Below are positions 25,012 to 32,802 of a DNA stretch of 64,000 bases, piece after piece; the first letter of the stretch is position 1, and every line of letters starts with the position of its first letter. The DNA comes from JAWKRB01 sp041389885 (GTDB taxonomy: Bacteria > Myxococcota_A > Polyangia > Polyangiales > Ga0077539). Where the stretch lies: NCBI GenBank assembly GCA_041389885.1, contig JAWKRB010000022.1, positions 1 to 64,000 of the forward strand, given 5' to 3'. A program made the position numbers and the translations under genes. The notes beneath the pieces are model-generated. The model was given only the letters and a program-made list of their open reading frames with translations. It did not search any database and was not told the DNA's origin.

Positions 25012-27084
25012 TCAGCCTTCGTCGTTCGAGAGCGCCGCGGCGACGCCGCCCGAGACGACGCATCCGAGGGCCGCCGCGCACACGCCGGTCACGACGACCA
25101 CCCGCCACTGCTGCTCGCCGCCGACGCTGAGCGCCTCGGCGCGGAGCATCGCCAGCGCGGCCGACCAGAGGAGCACGCCCGCGGCGAAGGGTGTGCCGCT
25201 CGCCGCGGCGGTGGCGCGCGGGATCGCCATGAGCCCCAGCGCCAGCCAGGGCGCCAGAGACACCGTCGCGTAGTCGTGCGCGCTCGCGAGGGGGACCACC
25301 AGCTCCAGGGCGCCCCCGGCGGCGGGCGCGAGGATCCAGCCGGCCCCGAGCAGCAGCCCGACGCTCACCACCGCCGAGCCGCGCGCGCTCTCGGGCCGAT
25401 CGCTGCGGTGAAACAGCCCGCCGGGCAGCACGAGCAGCAGCGCCAGGGTGAGCGCGAGGCCGAGCGCGGAGAGGTCCGTGCTCCGAGCCAGCCACGCCCC
25501 GAGGAGCACCGCGCCTCCGCCCACCGTGATCGACGCGCGGAGACCTGACGCCATCGGCGCGAAGGCCGCCAGCGCCGCGATCGCCGCGCCGACCAGGGCG
25601 ACGCCACGGTCGAAGGCTCGCAGCGGCGCGAGCCAGGGAGCCACCGCGAGGGCCGCCGCAGAGAACGCGGCGAGGCGACGCAGCCGCACGGTCGCGCGGT
25701 CGTCTTCTCGCGCGGCTCGAGCCAGGGGCTTCTGCTGCGACACCAGCGCCGACACGATCGCGGGCTCATGCGCAGGCGCTGCCTCGGGCGGGGCGACGGG
25801 CTCGGGCGGGGCGACGGGCTCGGGCGAAGGCGCCGCGGACGCCTGCACAGGAGCCGCCGACACGCCCTGCATCAGGTCGTCGACGGGCTGCGTCAGCGCG
25901 AGCGGGTCGATGGTGTCGCGCTCCAGCGGCGGATGCGAGGCCGGAGCCTGCTCGGGAGGGGTGAGCTTGTGTTGAATCACCGTGACGGGCTCGAGCCCGT
26001 AGGCGGGCGTCGGGACCTCGCTCTCAGGGGCCGAGGCGGGCGGCGCGAGGGGCTCGGAGCGCGCGGGCGCGCGCAGGTCGAGGCGTGGGCGCGACGCCTT
26101 CGGGGACGGCGGCGGGGGCTGCGGTCGCGGCGGGGGAGCCGGCTCCCGCGGGCGTGACGCGTCGCGGATCTCAGGCGTCATCACCAGCGTGCTCTTCGCG
26201 CCTCGCGGGGGCTGCGGAGGCGGCAGCGCCGTCGACATCACCAGCGTGCTCCGCGTCCCCTGCGGGTCGGCCGGCGGCGGCGCCACCGGAGAGAGCCCCG
26301 GCATGACCAGCGTGCTCTGCCCCGGAGCGCGGTCGGGGTCGGGCTCGGGCGGAGGGCTCGGCGGGGCGGCGCTGGCCTCCCGCAGCGGCGACGACATCAC
26401 CAGCGTCGACTTCACGCCCCGAGGCCCCTCAGAGTGCGAGCGCGAGGGACCGACCGCGCGCGCCTCGAGGCCCTCCGGCGCGGGTCGCGGCGGGGCGGGC
26501 GAAGGCGCGCCCTCCCCGGGCGGGGTCATCATCAGCGTCGCGTGAATCCCGTGGCTCGCGGGTGACGCCGCGCCCGCCTGGACGAGCGTGCTGCGCGACG
26601 TTCGGCCCTCGCCGCCACGAAGCGCCGGGGGCGCCGTCGGCGAGATCGGCCGCTCGTCGCCGTAGCGGGCGAAGGCCTCTGCCACGGCGTCTTCACCCAG
26701 GATCTTCGTCGCGCCCCCCGTCGTCGCCTCAGGACGAAACGGCTGCACCGCGGTCGACATCGCCGCGGGGGGCCTGGGCGCGGCGTGGGTCGGCGCGCGA
26801 AAGATGCTCGCTCCGAAGGCGCCCGCGGGCTGGGCCGAGGGGAGCGGCGGCGCCGCGGGCGAGGGCTTCGCCTCATCCGAGACGCCCCAGGAGTCGTCGG
26901 CCGCGGGGGACGGCGGCGGGCGTGACGAGAGCGCGGGCGCCGGGGACGAGGGCAGGTGGGCGACGGGGAGCGAGAAGCCCGAGAGCGACCGGCGCCGCGC
27001 GGCGAGGCGCACCCCGCAGCGCGGGCAGTTCGCCTCGGCGGGGGCCTCACCGACATCGAATTCGCAGCGCGGACAAAGGCTCAT
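25012..27084 (-). CDS. Zinc-ribbon membrane protein with repeated TLVM motifs
   Basis: 690 residues. Residues 4-23 form a zinc ribbon (CPRC then CPRC). Residues 30-460 are a long Pro/Ala/Ser-rich, probably disordered region containing a recurring short motif: STLVQ (165), ATLMM (182), STLVM (226), STLVM (257), STLVM (279) and STLVM (298), mostly preceded by G-x-[KHR] and followed by S/T and Pro; a weaker STAVQ lies at 110. Residues 470-685 hold about seven to eight membrane helices. The combination is not a family I can name. The next gene upstream on the same strand encodes a zinc-ribbon pseudokinase, so the motifs may be docking or phosphorylation sites in a shared signalling system. No frameshift is seen, in contrast to the patch starting just downstream. 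Confidence 0.8.
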   Translation of the reverse strand: MSLCPRCEFDVGEAPAEANCPRCGVRLAARRRSLSGFSLPVAHLPSSPAPALSSRPPPSPAADDSWGVSDEAKPSPAAPPLPSAQPAGAFGASIFRAPTHAAPRPPAAMSTAVQPFRPEATTGGATKILGEDAVAEAFARYGDERPISPTAPPALRGGEGRTSRSTLVQAGAASPASHGIHATLMMTPPGEGAPSPAPPRPAPEGLEARAVGPSRSHSEGPRGVKSTLVMSSPLREASAAPPSPPPEPDPDRAPGQSTLVMPGLSPVAPPPADPQGTRSTLVMSTALPPPQPPRGAKSTLVMTPEIRDASRPREPAPPPRPQPPPPSPKASRPRLDLRAPARSEPLAPPASAPESEVPTPAYGLEPVTVIQHKLTPPEQAPASHPPLERDTIDPLALTQPVDDLMQGVSAAPVQASAAPSPEPVAPPEPVAPPEAAPAHEPAIVSALVSQQKPLARAAREDDRATVRLRRLAAFSAAALAVAPWLAPLRAFDRGVALVGAAIAALAAFAPMASGLRASITVGGGAVLLGAWLARSTDLSALGLALTLALLLVLPGGLFHRSDRPESARGSAVVSVGLLLGAGWILAPAAGGALELVVPLASAHDYATVSLAPWLALGLMAIPRATAAASGTPFAAGVLLWSAALAMLRAEALSVGGEQQWRVVVVTGVCAAALGCVVSGGVAAALSNDEG
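26150..26600 (-). repeat. Dispersed DNA repeat encoding the TLVM motifs
   Basis: On the plus strand the sequence CATCACCAGCGTGCT or close variants recurs near 26179, 26237, 26304, 26396, 26528 and 26581, spaced about 50-130 bases. Each copy codes for one STLVM-type motif. The DNA similarity beyond the motif is low, which suggests selection on the peptide motif rather than recent duplication. Confidence 0.65.
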
Positions 27085-27156
27085 GTCGCAGTCTCTAGGC
27101 GCGGGTGGAGGGGGCGCGTCGCCCCCCCCACAGAGAGCCCAACTTCGGCCGTGAGA

Positions 27157-28224
27157 TCAAGGACCGTCGCGCCGCGGCGCGCGGATTGGCGCGATGGCCA
27201 TCGGCGCGTCGGAGCGCTGCAGCGGCACGCGCGGGTCGCGCACGATCGCGGCCAGGCGACGGGTGCGCGCCTCGCTCACGGCCGCCGGGCGTGGGAGCAC
27301 CGCGTAGGAGGGCAGCGACGCGGTGCCGGCGACGCGCGCGAGGCGCTCGAGCAGGAGCGGGAGCGCCGAGGTGCGGCGAGCCGGGTGGGTCGACACCAGC
27401 GCGCGAATCGGCTCCGCCAGGTCGTGCCCGAGCTCGGGGATCGAGAACCCCGGCTCCGAGGCCCGCGCGGCGTCGCCAGTGATCAGCTCCGACGCCAGGG
27501 CCCCGAGCGCGTGCAGGTCGGCCGACGCGTTGCAGCGCCCCCCCGCGCGCACCTCGGGGGCGACGTACGCGTGCGCCTGCGCCGACTGCGCGAACCACGA
27601 CGCGAGGCGGCTCGGCGAGGCGCAGGCCGCGAGCCCCGGCGCGGCGAGCACGATGGAGTCAGCGGTCACGACGATGTTGTCGGGCAGCAGGGCGCCGTGC
27701 GCGGTGACCGTGTGCAGCTCTCGCAGCGCCGTGGCGACGCCCTGGAGCACGCCGAGGATCTGGTCGCGCTCGAGCCTCCGCTCGGCGGCGCGGTACGCCC
27801 GGAGCACGTCGCGCAGAGAGGTCCCGAAGGCCCAGGGCGCGGCGACCCACACGGCGCCGTTCGCGCTGTCGGCGCAGAGGGGCATCGTGACGCGGAGTAG
27901 CGGGCGACCCACCAGCGCGTCGACCGCCGTGAGGAACGAATCGACCTCGCTCTGCTGCGAGAACAGCGCCTCGGGCACGACGCGGATCGAGACCGCGCTG
28001 CCGTCGTCGTCCCTCCCGCGGTAGACCGTGCCGAGCGGGCCCACCGAGTCGCTCTCGACGATGGTGAAGCGCCCCGCCAGCACGTCGCCCGACGCGAACG
28101 GAGCGGCCGGCCGCGCGAGCGTGACCACCGCGTCTTGGGCCGCCCCGCAGACAGCGCAGGAGGTGGCGTCGAGCTCTACCGACGCGTCGCAGCTCTGACA
28201 TCGGTTATGCACGGCCGCCCCCAC
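27157..28224 (-). CDS. Zinc-ribbon pseudokinase (Ser/Thr kinase fold lacking catalytic residues)
   Basis: 355 residues. An N-terminal zinc ribbon (Cys9, Cys12, Cys23, Cys26) precedes a kinase-like domain: GRFTIVESDSVGPLGTVYRG matches the N-lobe strands, but the Gly-rich loop is altered, the VAIK Lys is Arg81 (VSIRVV), HRDLKPEN reads HGALLPDN (176-183, catalytic Asp lost), and DFG reads APGL (195-198). APE-like AYVAPEV and a C-lobe Asp (ADLHALGALASEL) remain. It should therefore bind partners rather than phosphorylate them. The start may be the GTG at 28224 or, better placed after a TAACGT hexamer, the one at 28212. Its partner is probably the TLVM-repeat protein encoded 70 bases downstream. 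Confidence 0.8.
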   Translation of the reverse strand: MGAAVHNRCQSCDASVELDATSCAVCGAAQDAVVTLARPAAPFASGDVLAGRFTIVESDSVGPLGTVYRGRDDDGSAVSIRVVPEALFSQQSEVDSFLTAVDALVGRPLLRVTMPLCADSANGAVWVAAPWAFGTSLRDVLRAYRAAERRLERDQILGVLQGVATALRELHTVTAHGALLPDNIVVTADSIVLAAPGLAACASPSRLASWFAQSAQAHAYVAPEVRAGGRCNASADLHALGALASELITGDAARASEPGFSIPELGHDLAEPIRALVSTHPARRTSALPLLLERLARVAGTASLPSYAVLPRPAAVSEARTRRLAAIVRDPRVPLQRSDAPMAIAPIRAPRRDGP

Positions 28225-28275
28225 GTTATCACCATCCCTTGACGATCGGGTGGCGCGGGTGCGAGACGAAGCGCG

Positions 28276-29286
28276 ATGCTACCTCCCGGTCGACGATGGG
28301 GCGCAGCCTGCGCGGGCGTCGCTGCGGCGCTCTCTCTCGGGGTCGCGTGGGCGCAGCCCCGCGCCGACGCAGGGGCCTCTGAGTCTGAGCGCGCGCGCCG
28401 CGCTCAGCCCGTCGCGACCCTCGAGGGAGCGGTGATCACGGTGGGCGAGCTCGAAGACCTGCTCAACACCGCCCCCGCGCCGATTCGCCAGGGCTACCAG
28501 CGGGCCGACGCCCGGCGCACCTACCTCGAGGGGCTCATCCAGACGCTGCTCCTCGCGCAGGAGGCGCGTCGTCGCGGCCTCGACCGTGACCCGCAGGTCG
28601 TCGCGGCGATTCGGCGTCGGCTCTCTCAGCGCACGGAGCAGGTCGAGATCATCGACGCCATCACCCCTTCGTCGATCACCGACGAGGAGGTCGCGCGCTT
28701 CTTCGAGGCGCACCGGCGAGACTACCAGCGCCCCGAGTACCGACGCGCGACCGCGGTGATCACCGCGACGCGCGAGGCCGCGACGCAGGCCGCGGCCGAG
28801 CTCCGCTCCGCGCAGGGCGACATGCGCCGGGTGCGCGAGGTCGTGCGGCGCGCCGCGGGAGACGCGGCCGTCGCGCTCGAGGGCGACCTGGGGTACTTCG
28901 AGCGCAGCGGCGCGGCGTCGACGCCAGACCGCCCCGCCGTCGACCCCGCGCTGGCCGCGGCCGTGTACGGCCTCCAGCGGCTGATGGACGTGACGACGAC
29001 GCCGGCGACCCTGGCGGACGGGCGCTTCGCGGTGGCGGTGATGACCGGGCAGCGCCCCTCGACCAGCCACGGGCTCTCCGACCCGAACGTGGTCGCGTCG
29101 ATTCGCGGCGCGCTGCTGAGGGAGCGGCGTGAGCGGCGTGAGCAGGAGCTCCTCCGTGAGCTCCGCGCGCGGCTTCGCCCCGAGGTGCACGAGGAGCGGC
29201 TGCAGCTCATTCGGATGACGCCGGGCGAGCTCGGCACGGTGCCGGTGCTGGCGCCGCCGCAGCCTCCCGAGCGTCACGAGCGCTGA
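28276..29286 (+). CDS. SurA-like periplasmic protein with PPIC-type domain
   Basis: 336 residues with a signal peptide (AACAGVAAALSLGVAWAQ), a SurA-type N-domain (VATLEGAVITVGELEDLLNT, then LIQTLLLAQEARRRGLDRDP) and a degenerate parvulin domain (YRRATAVITATREAATQAA, EGDLGYFERSGAA). It is the third foldase of this type in the window. The parvulin active-site His and Asp cannot be picked out with confidence, so it may be only a chaperone. It is divergent from the pseudokinase gene, with about 50 bases between. Confidence 0.75.
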   Translation: MLPPGRRWGAACAGVAAALSLGVAWAQPRADAGASESERARRAQPVATLEGAVITVGELEDLLNTAPAPIRQGYQRADARRTYLEGLIQTLLLAQEARRRGLDRDPQVVAAIRRRLSQRTEQVEIIDAITPSSITDEEVARFFEAHRRDYQRPEYRRATAVITATREAATQAAAELRSAQGDMRRVREVVRRAAGDAAVALEGDLGYFERSGAASTPDRPAVDPALAAAVYGLQRLMDVTTTPATLADGRFAVAVMTGQRPSTSHGLSDPNVVASIRGALLRERRERREQELLRELRARLRPEVHEERLQLIRMTPGELGTVPVLAPPQPPERHER

Positions 29287-29439
29287 ATTCGTCGGTCTCC
29301 CGTTCGACCGGCTGTCACGGATGATTTTTCGGGGCGTACGGGCTATGGATGCTCGGCATCAGAGCTTCGTGCGTGGCGCTTGATGCGCGACGCGTCGCAA
29401 CACTTCGTTACGCGCGCTGCGCGCGGTTGAGAGGCACAC

Positions 29440-30720
29440 ATGGCGAACGTGATTACGTCCCACAAGAGCGGTAGCCGGGTCATCGACTCGAAGGACCTGC
29501 AGCAAGAGTACCTGGCGAAGGAGCTGAACCGCCGGCAGATCCTCCAGGGCGCCCTCGCGGTCGCCGCGGCGAACGTGGCGTGCAGCAGCACCCCGACGAC
29601 GGGCTCGGGCCCGGCGGTCGACGCCGGCGGCGGCTCCGACGCCGGCGGCGGCTCCGACGCGGCGGTCGAGCAGGACGCGGCGGTCGCGCAGGACGTGCCG
29701 CCGACGCCGACGACGCACCTCGTGGGCGTGGGCTACGACGACGACCACATCCGCGCGGTGGAGCTCGCCCTCGAGCAGACCGTGGCGTTCTCGAGCATCC
29801 AGCGCGGCCAGAGCGTGTACCTGAAGGTCAACACCAACTCGGGCGACCCCTTCCCCTACTCCACGAGCCCTGACGTGATCCGCTACGTCGTGGGACGTCT
29901 GCGAGACATCGGCGCGGAGGTCTTCATCGGCGACCGGTCGTTCTGGGGCGATCGCAACACGATGGCGAACTTCAACCGCAACGGCATCGCCGACGTCGCG
30001 AGCGAGCTCGGCGTCGAGCTCACCGTCTTCGGCGACACGGGCAACCTCGCCACCGGCGGTCGCTCCGACTCGACGAGCGTCGACTGGATGGACCTCCCCA
30101 GCACGAGCGACGGCGAGGGCATCGCGACGCGCTCGCAGTGGTGGACGGGCACGATGCGCATCCCCGCGTCGGTGGCCACGGCCGATCACATCATCAACCT
30201 CCCGTGTGTGAAGACGCACTTCCTCGCGACGTTCACCATGGCGATGAAGAACATCATCGGGGTCATCAACCCCGTCGACCGCTCGCAGCCGCGCAACCTC
30301 GGCGGCCACGACGCGCGCCGCGGCGGCCGGCTGTTCCCGCAGATCGCGTACATGAACAAGGTGCTCCCCACCGTCTCGATGAACATCCTCGACGGGTGGC
30401 AGGCGCTGATCTCGGGCGGCCCCACGCCGGGCGATCGCCCCCCGAACGCGCCGTCGGGCTGGCGGCCTCAGACCGCGAGTCCGAAGGTGGTCTTCGCGTC
30501 GGCCGACCGCCTCGCCGTCGACCTCGCCGGCGTCGCGCTGCTGCGCACCCTCTCCCCCGAGTGTGAGCTGGTGCACGAGGGCGACTCGGCGTGGGACTTC
30601 AACCGCCAGCTCTCCGTCGCGATCCGCGCGGGCGTCGGCATCACCGACCGCGCGCAGTTTGACATCGCGGGCCCCTCGTACGAGGGCCTCGCGAACCTCC
30701 GCACCATCGCGACGACCTGA
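29440..30720 (+). CDS. DUF362-domain exported protein
   Basis: 426 residues. The N-terminus has ELNRRQILQGALAVAAANVAC, which looks like a Tat-type signal (RRQ) combined with a lipobox, followed by an acidic linker (DAGGGSDAGGGSDAAVEQD). The globular part carries the DUF362 pattern: LKVNTNSGDPFPYSTSPDVI, EVFIGDRS, INLPCVKTHFLATFTMAMKN and ADRLAVDLAGVALL. DUF362 proteins are often linked to iron-sulfur proteins, but here no ferredoxin domain is present. The function is unknown. The roughly 150 bases before it contain an AT-richer stretch (TGATTTTTCGG at 29318) that may hold the promoter. Confidence 0.85.
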   Translation: MANVITSHKSGSRVIDSKDLQQEYLAKELNRRQILQGALAVAAANVACSSTPTTGSGPAVDAGGGSDAGGGSDAAVEQDAAVAQDVPPTPTTHLVGVGYDDDHIRAVELALEQTVAFSSIQRGQSVYLKVNTNSGDPFPYSTSPDVIRYVVGRLRDIGAEVFIGDRSFWGDRNTMANFNRNGIADVASELGVELTVFGDTGNLATGGRSDSTSVDWMDLPSTSDGEGIATRSQWWTGTMRIPASVATADHIINLPCVKTHFLATFTMAMKNIIGVINPVDRSQPRNLGGHDARRGGRLFPQIAYMNKVLPTVSMNILDGWQALISGGPTPGDRPPNAPSGWRPQTASPKVVFASADRLAVDLAGVALLRTLSPECELVHEGDSAWDFNRQLSVAIRAGVGITDRAQFDIAGPSYEGLANLRTIATT

Positions 30721-30724
30721 GCGA

Positions 30725-31120
30725 TCACCGACGCTGCTGCGCGTGGGCCTCGCGCAGCAGGTCTTCTTCGTCCGCCGCGTCCCAGCGCAGCCCCACCACG
30801 CACGCGCGAGCCCAGGGCTCCCAGAGCGCCCAGGGCACCTCGATCACCGCCGGGTCTTCGGGCGAGGGGACCGCCGCGCCCTCGTGCGCCGACAGAAACT
30901 CCACGAGCTCGGGCTCGCTCGCGGCGAGCGCCCGCGGGAGCGCGAGGTGCTCCACGCGTCCGCCGCCCGCGGGGCTCACCCGCGTGATGCGGGGAAACTC
31001 AAACGCCTCAAGCGCGGTGACGTCGTGCACCCGGGGCTCCATGCGCCCGTCCCTCCAGCGCCACCCCTCTTCGACGCGCAGCAGCGCGCCTCCCATCGCC
31101 GCGATCTTCGGAACTCCCAT
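30725..31120 (-). CDS. Hypothetical protein
   Basis: 131 residues from the Met at 31120 (a Met 24 bases later is possible). It begins MGVPKIAAMGGALLRVEEGW and contains VIEVPWALWEPWARACVVGL near the C-terminus. No signal, membrane helix or known motif is seen. It follows the 31125 gene by four bases and probably shares its transcript. Confidence 0.6.
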   Translation of the reverse strand: MGVPKIAAMGGALLRVEEGWRWRDGRMEPRVHDVTALEAFEFPRITRVSPAGGGRVEHLALPRALAASEPELVEFLSAHEGAAVPSPEDPAVIEVPWALWEPWARACVVGLRWDAADEEDLLREAHAQQRR

Positions 31121-31124
31121 CGGC

Positions 31125-31619
31125 TCAGAGATCAACGGGGGAGCGCGTGTGCGGCGCGACCCGCATCGCGCCGCCGCTCGGGCGAACGCGCTCTCGAGGC
31201 GGCGTCGGCGGCGGCGCCGGGGGCGTGGGCTGAACCGCGCGGATGCCGCCGTCGACATCGACGGGGAGCGGGGGCGTGACCGGGCTCGGCGTCACCTCGG
31301 CGGCCTCGCCCGCGGTGACCCGGGGTTCGGGCTGGTGCACCGGCACCGCGCCCGCGGGCTGGAGCTCAGGGCCCGTGATCGTGGTCGCGCGGTGCCCCTG
31401 GAGCCCTACGGCGATGGCGATCTCGCGCAGCGCCTGCTCGCCTCGGCCGTCGCGGAGGCCATCGATCGCGCGGGGGCCGTGCGCGCGAAGCTCATCGATC
31501 GGCGTCGGGCCGCAGGAGGGCGCCTGGCACCCCTGCGAGACCGATGCAGCCAGCGCCGCGCCGAGGGTCGGCAGGGCGGTCGAGGTCAGTGCGGGGCGGG
31601 GGCGGCGGGGTGAGTTCAC
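31125..31619 (-). CDS. Hypothetical exported protein, Pro-rich C-terminus
   Basis: 164 residues from a GTG. The N-terminus (LTSTALPTLGAALAASVSQG, then CQAPSC) could be a weak lipoprotein signal. A short helical part (IDELRAHGPRAIDGLRDGRG, EQALREIAIAVG) is followed by a Pro/Thr/Val-rich tail (TPSPVTPPLPVDVDGG and QPTPPAPPPTPPRE). Not recognised. It is the first gene of a two-gene unit with the hypothetical at 30725. Confidence 0.55.
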   Translation of the reverse strand: MNSPRRPRPALTSTALPTLGAALAASVSQGCQAPSCGPTPIDELRAHGPRAIDGLRDGRGEQALREIAIAVGLQGHRATTITGPELQPAGAVPVHQPEPRVTAGEAAEVTPSPVTPPLPVDVDGGIRAVQPTPPAPPPTPPRERVRPSGGAMRVAPHTRSPVDL

Positions 31620-31685
31620 GGCGGTCCTCCAACCAACCGAGGATACCCGAACTGCCCCAGAGTTCTTGGGCGAGTCACGGAGAAT

Positions 31686-32567
31686 TCAGGCCGCGTCGGC
31701 GTCAGCGCCGACGTTTCGACGGCTCCAGAGCAGCGCGTCGACCCGGCGGTCGCCCAGGCGCAGGTGCTGCGCGAGCAGCCCCGTGCGCTTGTATCCAGCG
31801 GCGAGAAAGGCGGCCGAGGTGACCACGCAGTCTGCGGGAGAGAGCCCGAAGACGCAGCCGATCTCCCTCGCGCGCAAGGGCTCGGTCACGGCCTGGAGGG
31901 CGCAGAAGAGCGCGAGGCCGTCTTCTTGCCGCTGGGCCCAGCTCGTGAGCTGGAGGTAGGCGTTGCCGAAGGGCTCTTGAAGCTCGAGCGACAGAAGCTG
32001 CTCGGCCGCGCGCGCGCCGGGGCGGGCGAGGCGGGCGCCGACGTGGAGTCGCTCGCCGGTGCGTCCGAAGCGCTCGTCGAACCAGGCGCCGCCCTTCTTG
32101 CTCCGGGGCGGGAGCACCGACGCGGCGACGACGCTCTCGTCGGAGTAGAGCGAGACCTTGAGGCCCCGGGGCTCGGCGCAGATGTCGGGGCACAGCTTCT
32201 TCGCCTGCGTGAGCGTGCGCTCCGCGGCGGACTGGTTCGCCAGGGGGCCCAGGGCCACGCCGTCTTCGCTGGGCTCGGGCGCGCTCGAGACGAGGCGTCC
32301 CATGATGTGCGCGTCGCTGCGCTTGTAGTAACCGGGGATGCTGCCTTCGCGAACGAACCCCACACGGGCCCAGCCCAGGCTCTCCTCGCGCTCGACGAAG
32401 GTGAACACGCGCTCGATGCCCTCACGCCGCGCGAGGGCGTCGATCGCTACGACCTTCTGCGGAAAGTTGCCCGAGAGAAAGTCGACGATGCGCGCCGAGC
32501 GGTGCCGGCGATTGATGATCAGGCTCACGTGGATCCCCGGCGCACGCACCGGGACCTCTTCCATCAT
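31686..32567 (-). CDS. Probable GNAT-fold protein (acetyltransferase-like)
   Basis: 293 residues from the Met at 32567; the frame is open upstream, but a strong promoter lies there, so the shorter product is preferred. RVFTFVEREESLGWARVGFV and REGSIPGYYKRSDAHIMGR resemble the strand-turn and acetyl-CoA-binding part of GNAT enzymes such as the beta-lysine N-acetyltransferase group. The second half (SVLPPRSKKGGAWFDERFGR, RTGLLAQHLRLGDRRVDAL) looks like a second, related lobe. Substrate unknown. It is cytoplasmic, with no signal. Confidence 0.6.
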   Translation of the reverse strand: MMEEVPVRAPGIHVSLIINRRHRSARIVDFLSGNFPQKVVAIDALARREGIERVFTFVEREESLGWARVGFVREGSIPGYYKRSDAHIMGRLVSSAPEPSEDGVALGPLANQSAAERTLTQAKKLCPDICAEPRGLKVSLYSDESVVAASVLPPRSKKGGAWFDERFGRTGERLHVGARLARPGARAAEQLLSLELQEPFGNAYLQLTSWAQRQEDGLALFCALQAVTEPLRAREIGCVFGLSPADCVVTSAAFLAAGYKRTGLLAQHLRLGDRRVDALLWSRRNVGADADAA

Positions 32568-32667
32568 GGGGCGCGCCCCAACATGCTGCGTCTGCAAAGC
32601 GCATGTCCTTTCGGATGTGGCGCAGTGCCCGTCGGCCCGCCGCCGAGGACACCCCGCGTATGGCGGA

Positions 32668-32697
32668 CTTATAGACGGGGTTCGTCCCATAAGTCAA
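32668..32697 (-). promoter_or_regulatory. Strong sigma-70-type promoter within a palindrome
   Basis: On the minus strand TTGACT (32697-32692), 18 bp, TATAAG (32673-32668), reading toward the GNAT-like gene with a leader of about 95 bases. The two boxes lie within a perfect inverted repeat GACTTAT...ATAAGTC (32666-32672 and 32689-32695), which could serve as an operator for a dimeric repressor. Confidence 0.65.
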
Positions 32698-32757
32698 AGC
32701 GCCCTGGCGCGAGCGAATTCGCAGCGGTTCTGAGGGATTAGGAAGCGGTACGGAGGT

Positions 32758-32783
32758 GCGCCGGGAGAGGGCTCTCCTGGCGC
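32758..32783 (-). terminator. Hairpin downstream of the triple-DsbA gene
   Basis: GCGCC (32758-32762) pairs with GGCGC (32779-32783) and GGAGAG with CTCTCC around a short loop, 20 bases past the stop at 32803. No T-run follows on the minus strand, so it may be a Rho-linked or 3'-protecting hairpin rather than a classical intrinsic terminator. Confidence 0.4.
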
Positions 32784-32802
32784 GCGGGGGGATGGGTTCG
32801 GC

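Noticed and set aside
32676..32690. GACGGGGTTCGTCCC looking like a T-arm
   Set aside because: It lies inside the promoter palindrome and no cloverleaf can be made.
32758..32783. Calling the hairpin after the triple-DsbA gene a firm intrinsic terminator
   Set aside because: The stem is strong but no run of T follows on the minus strand, so it is listed only at low confidence.
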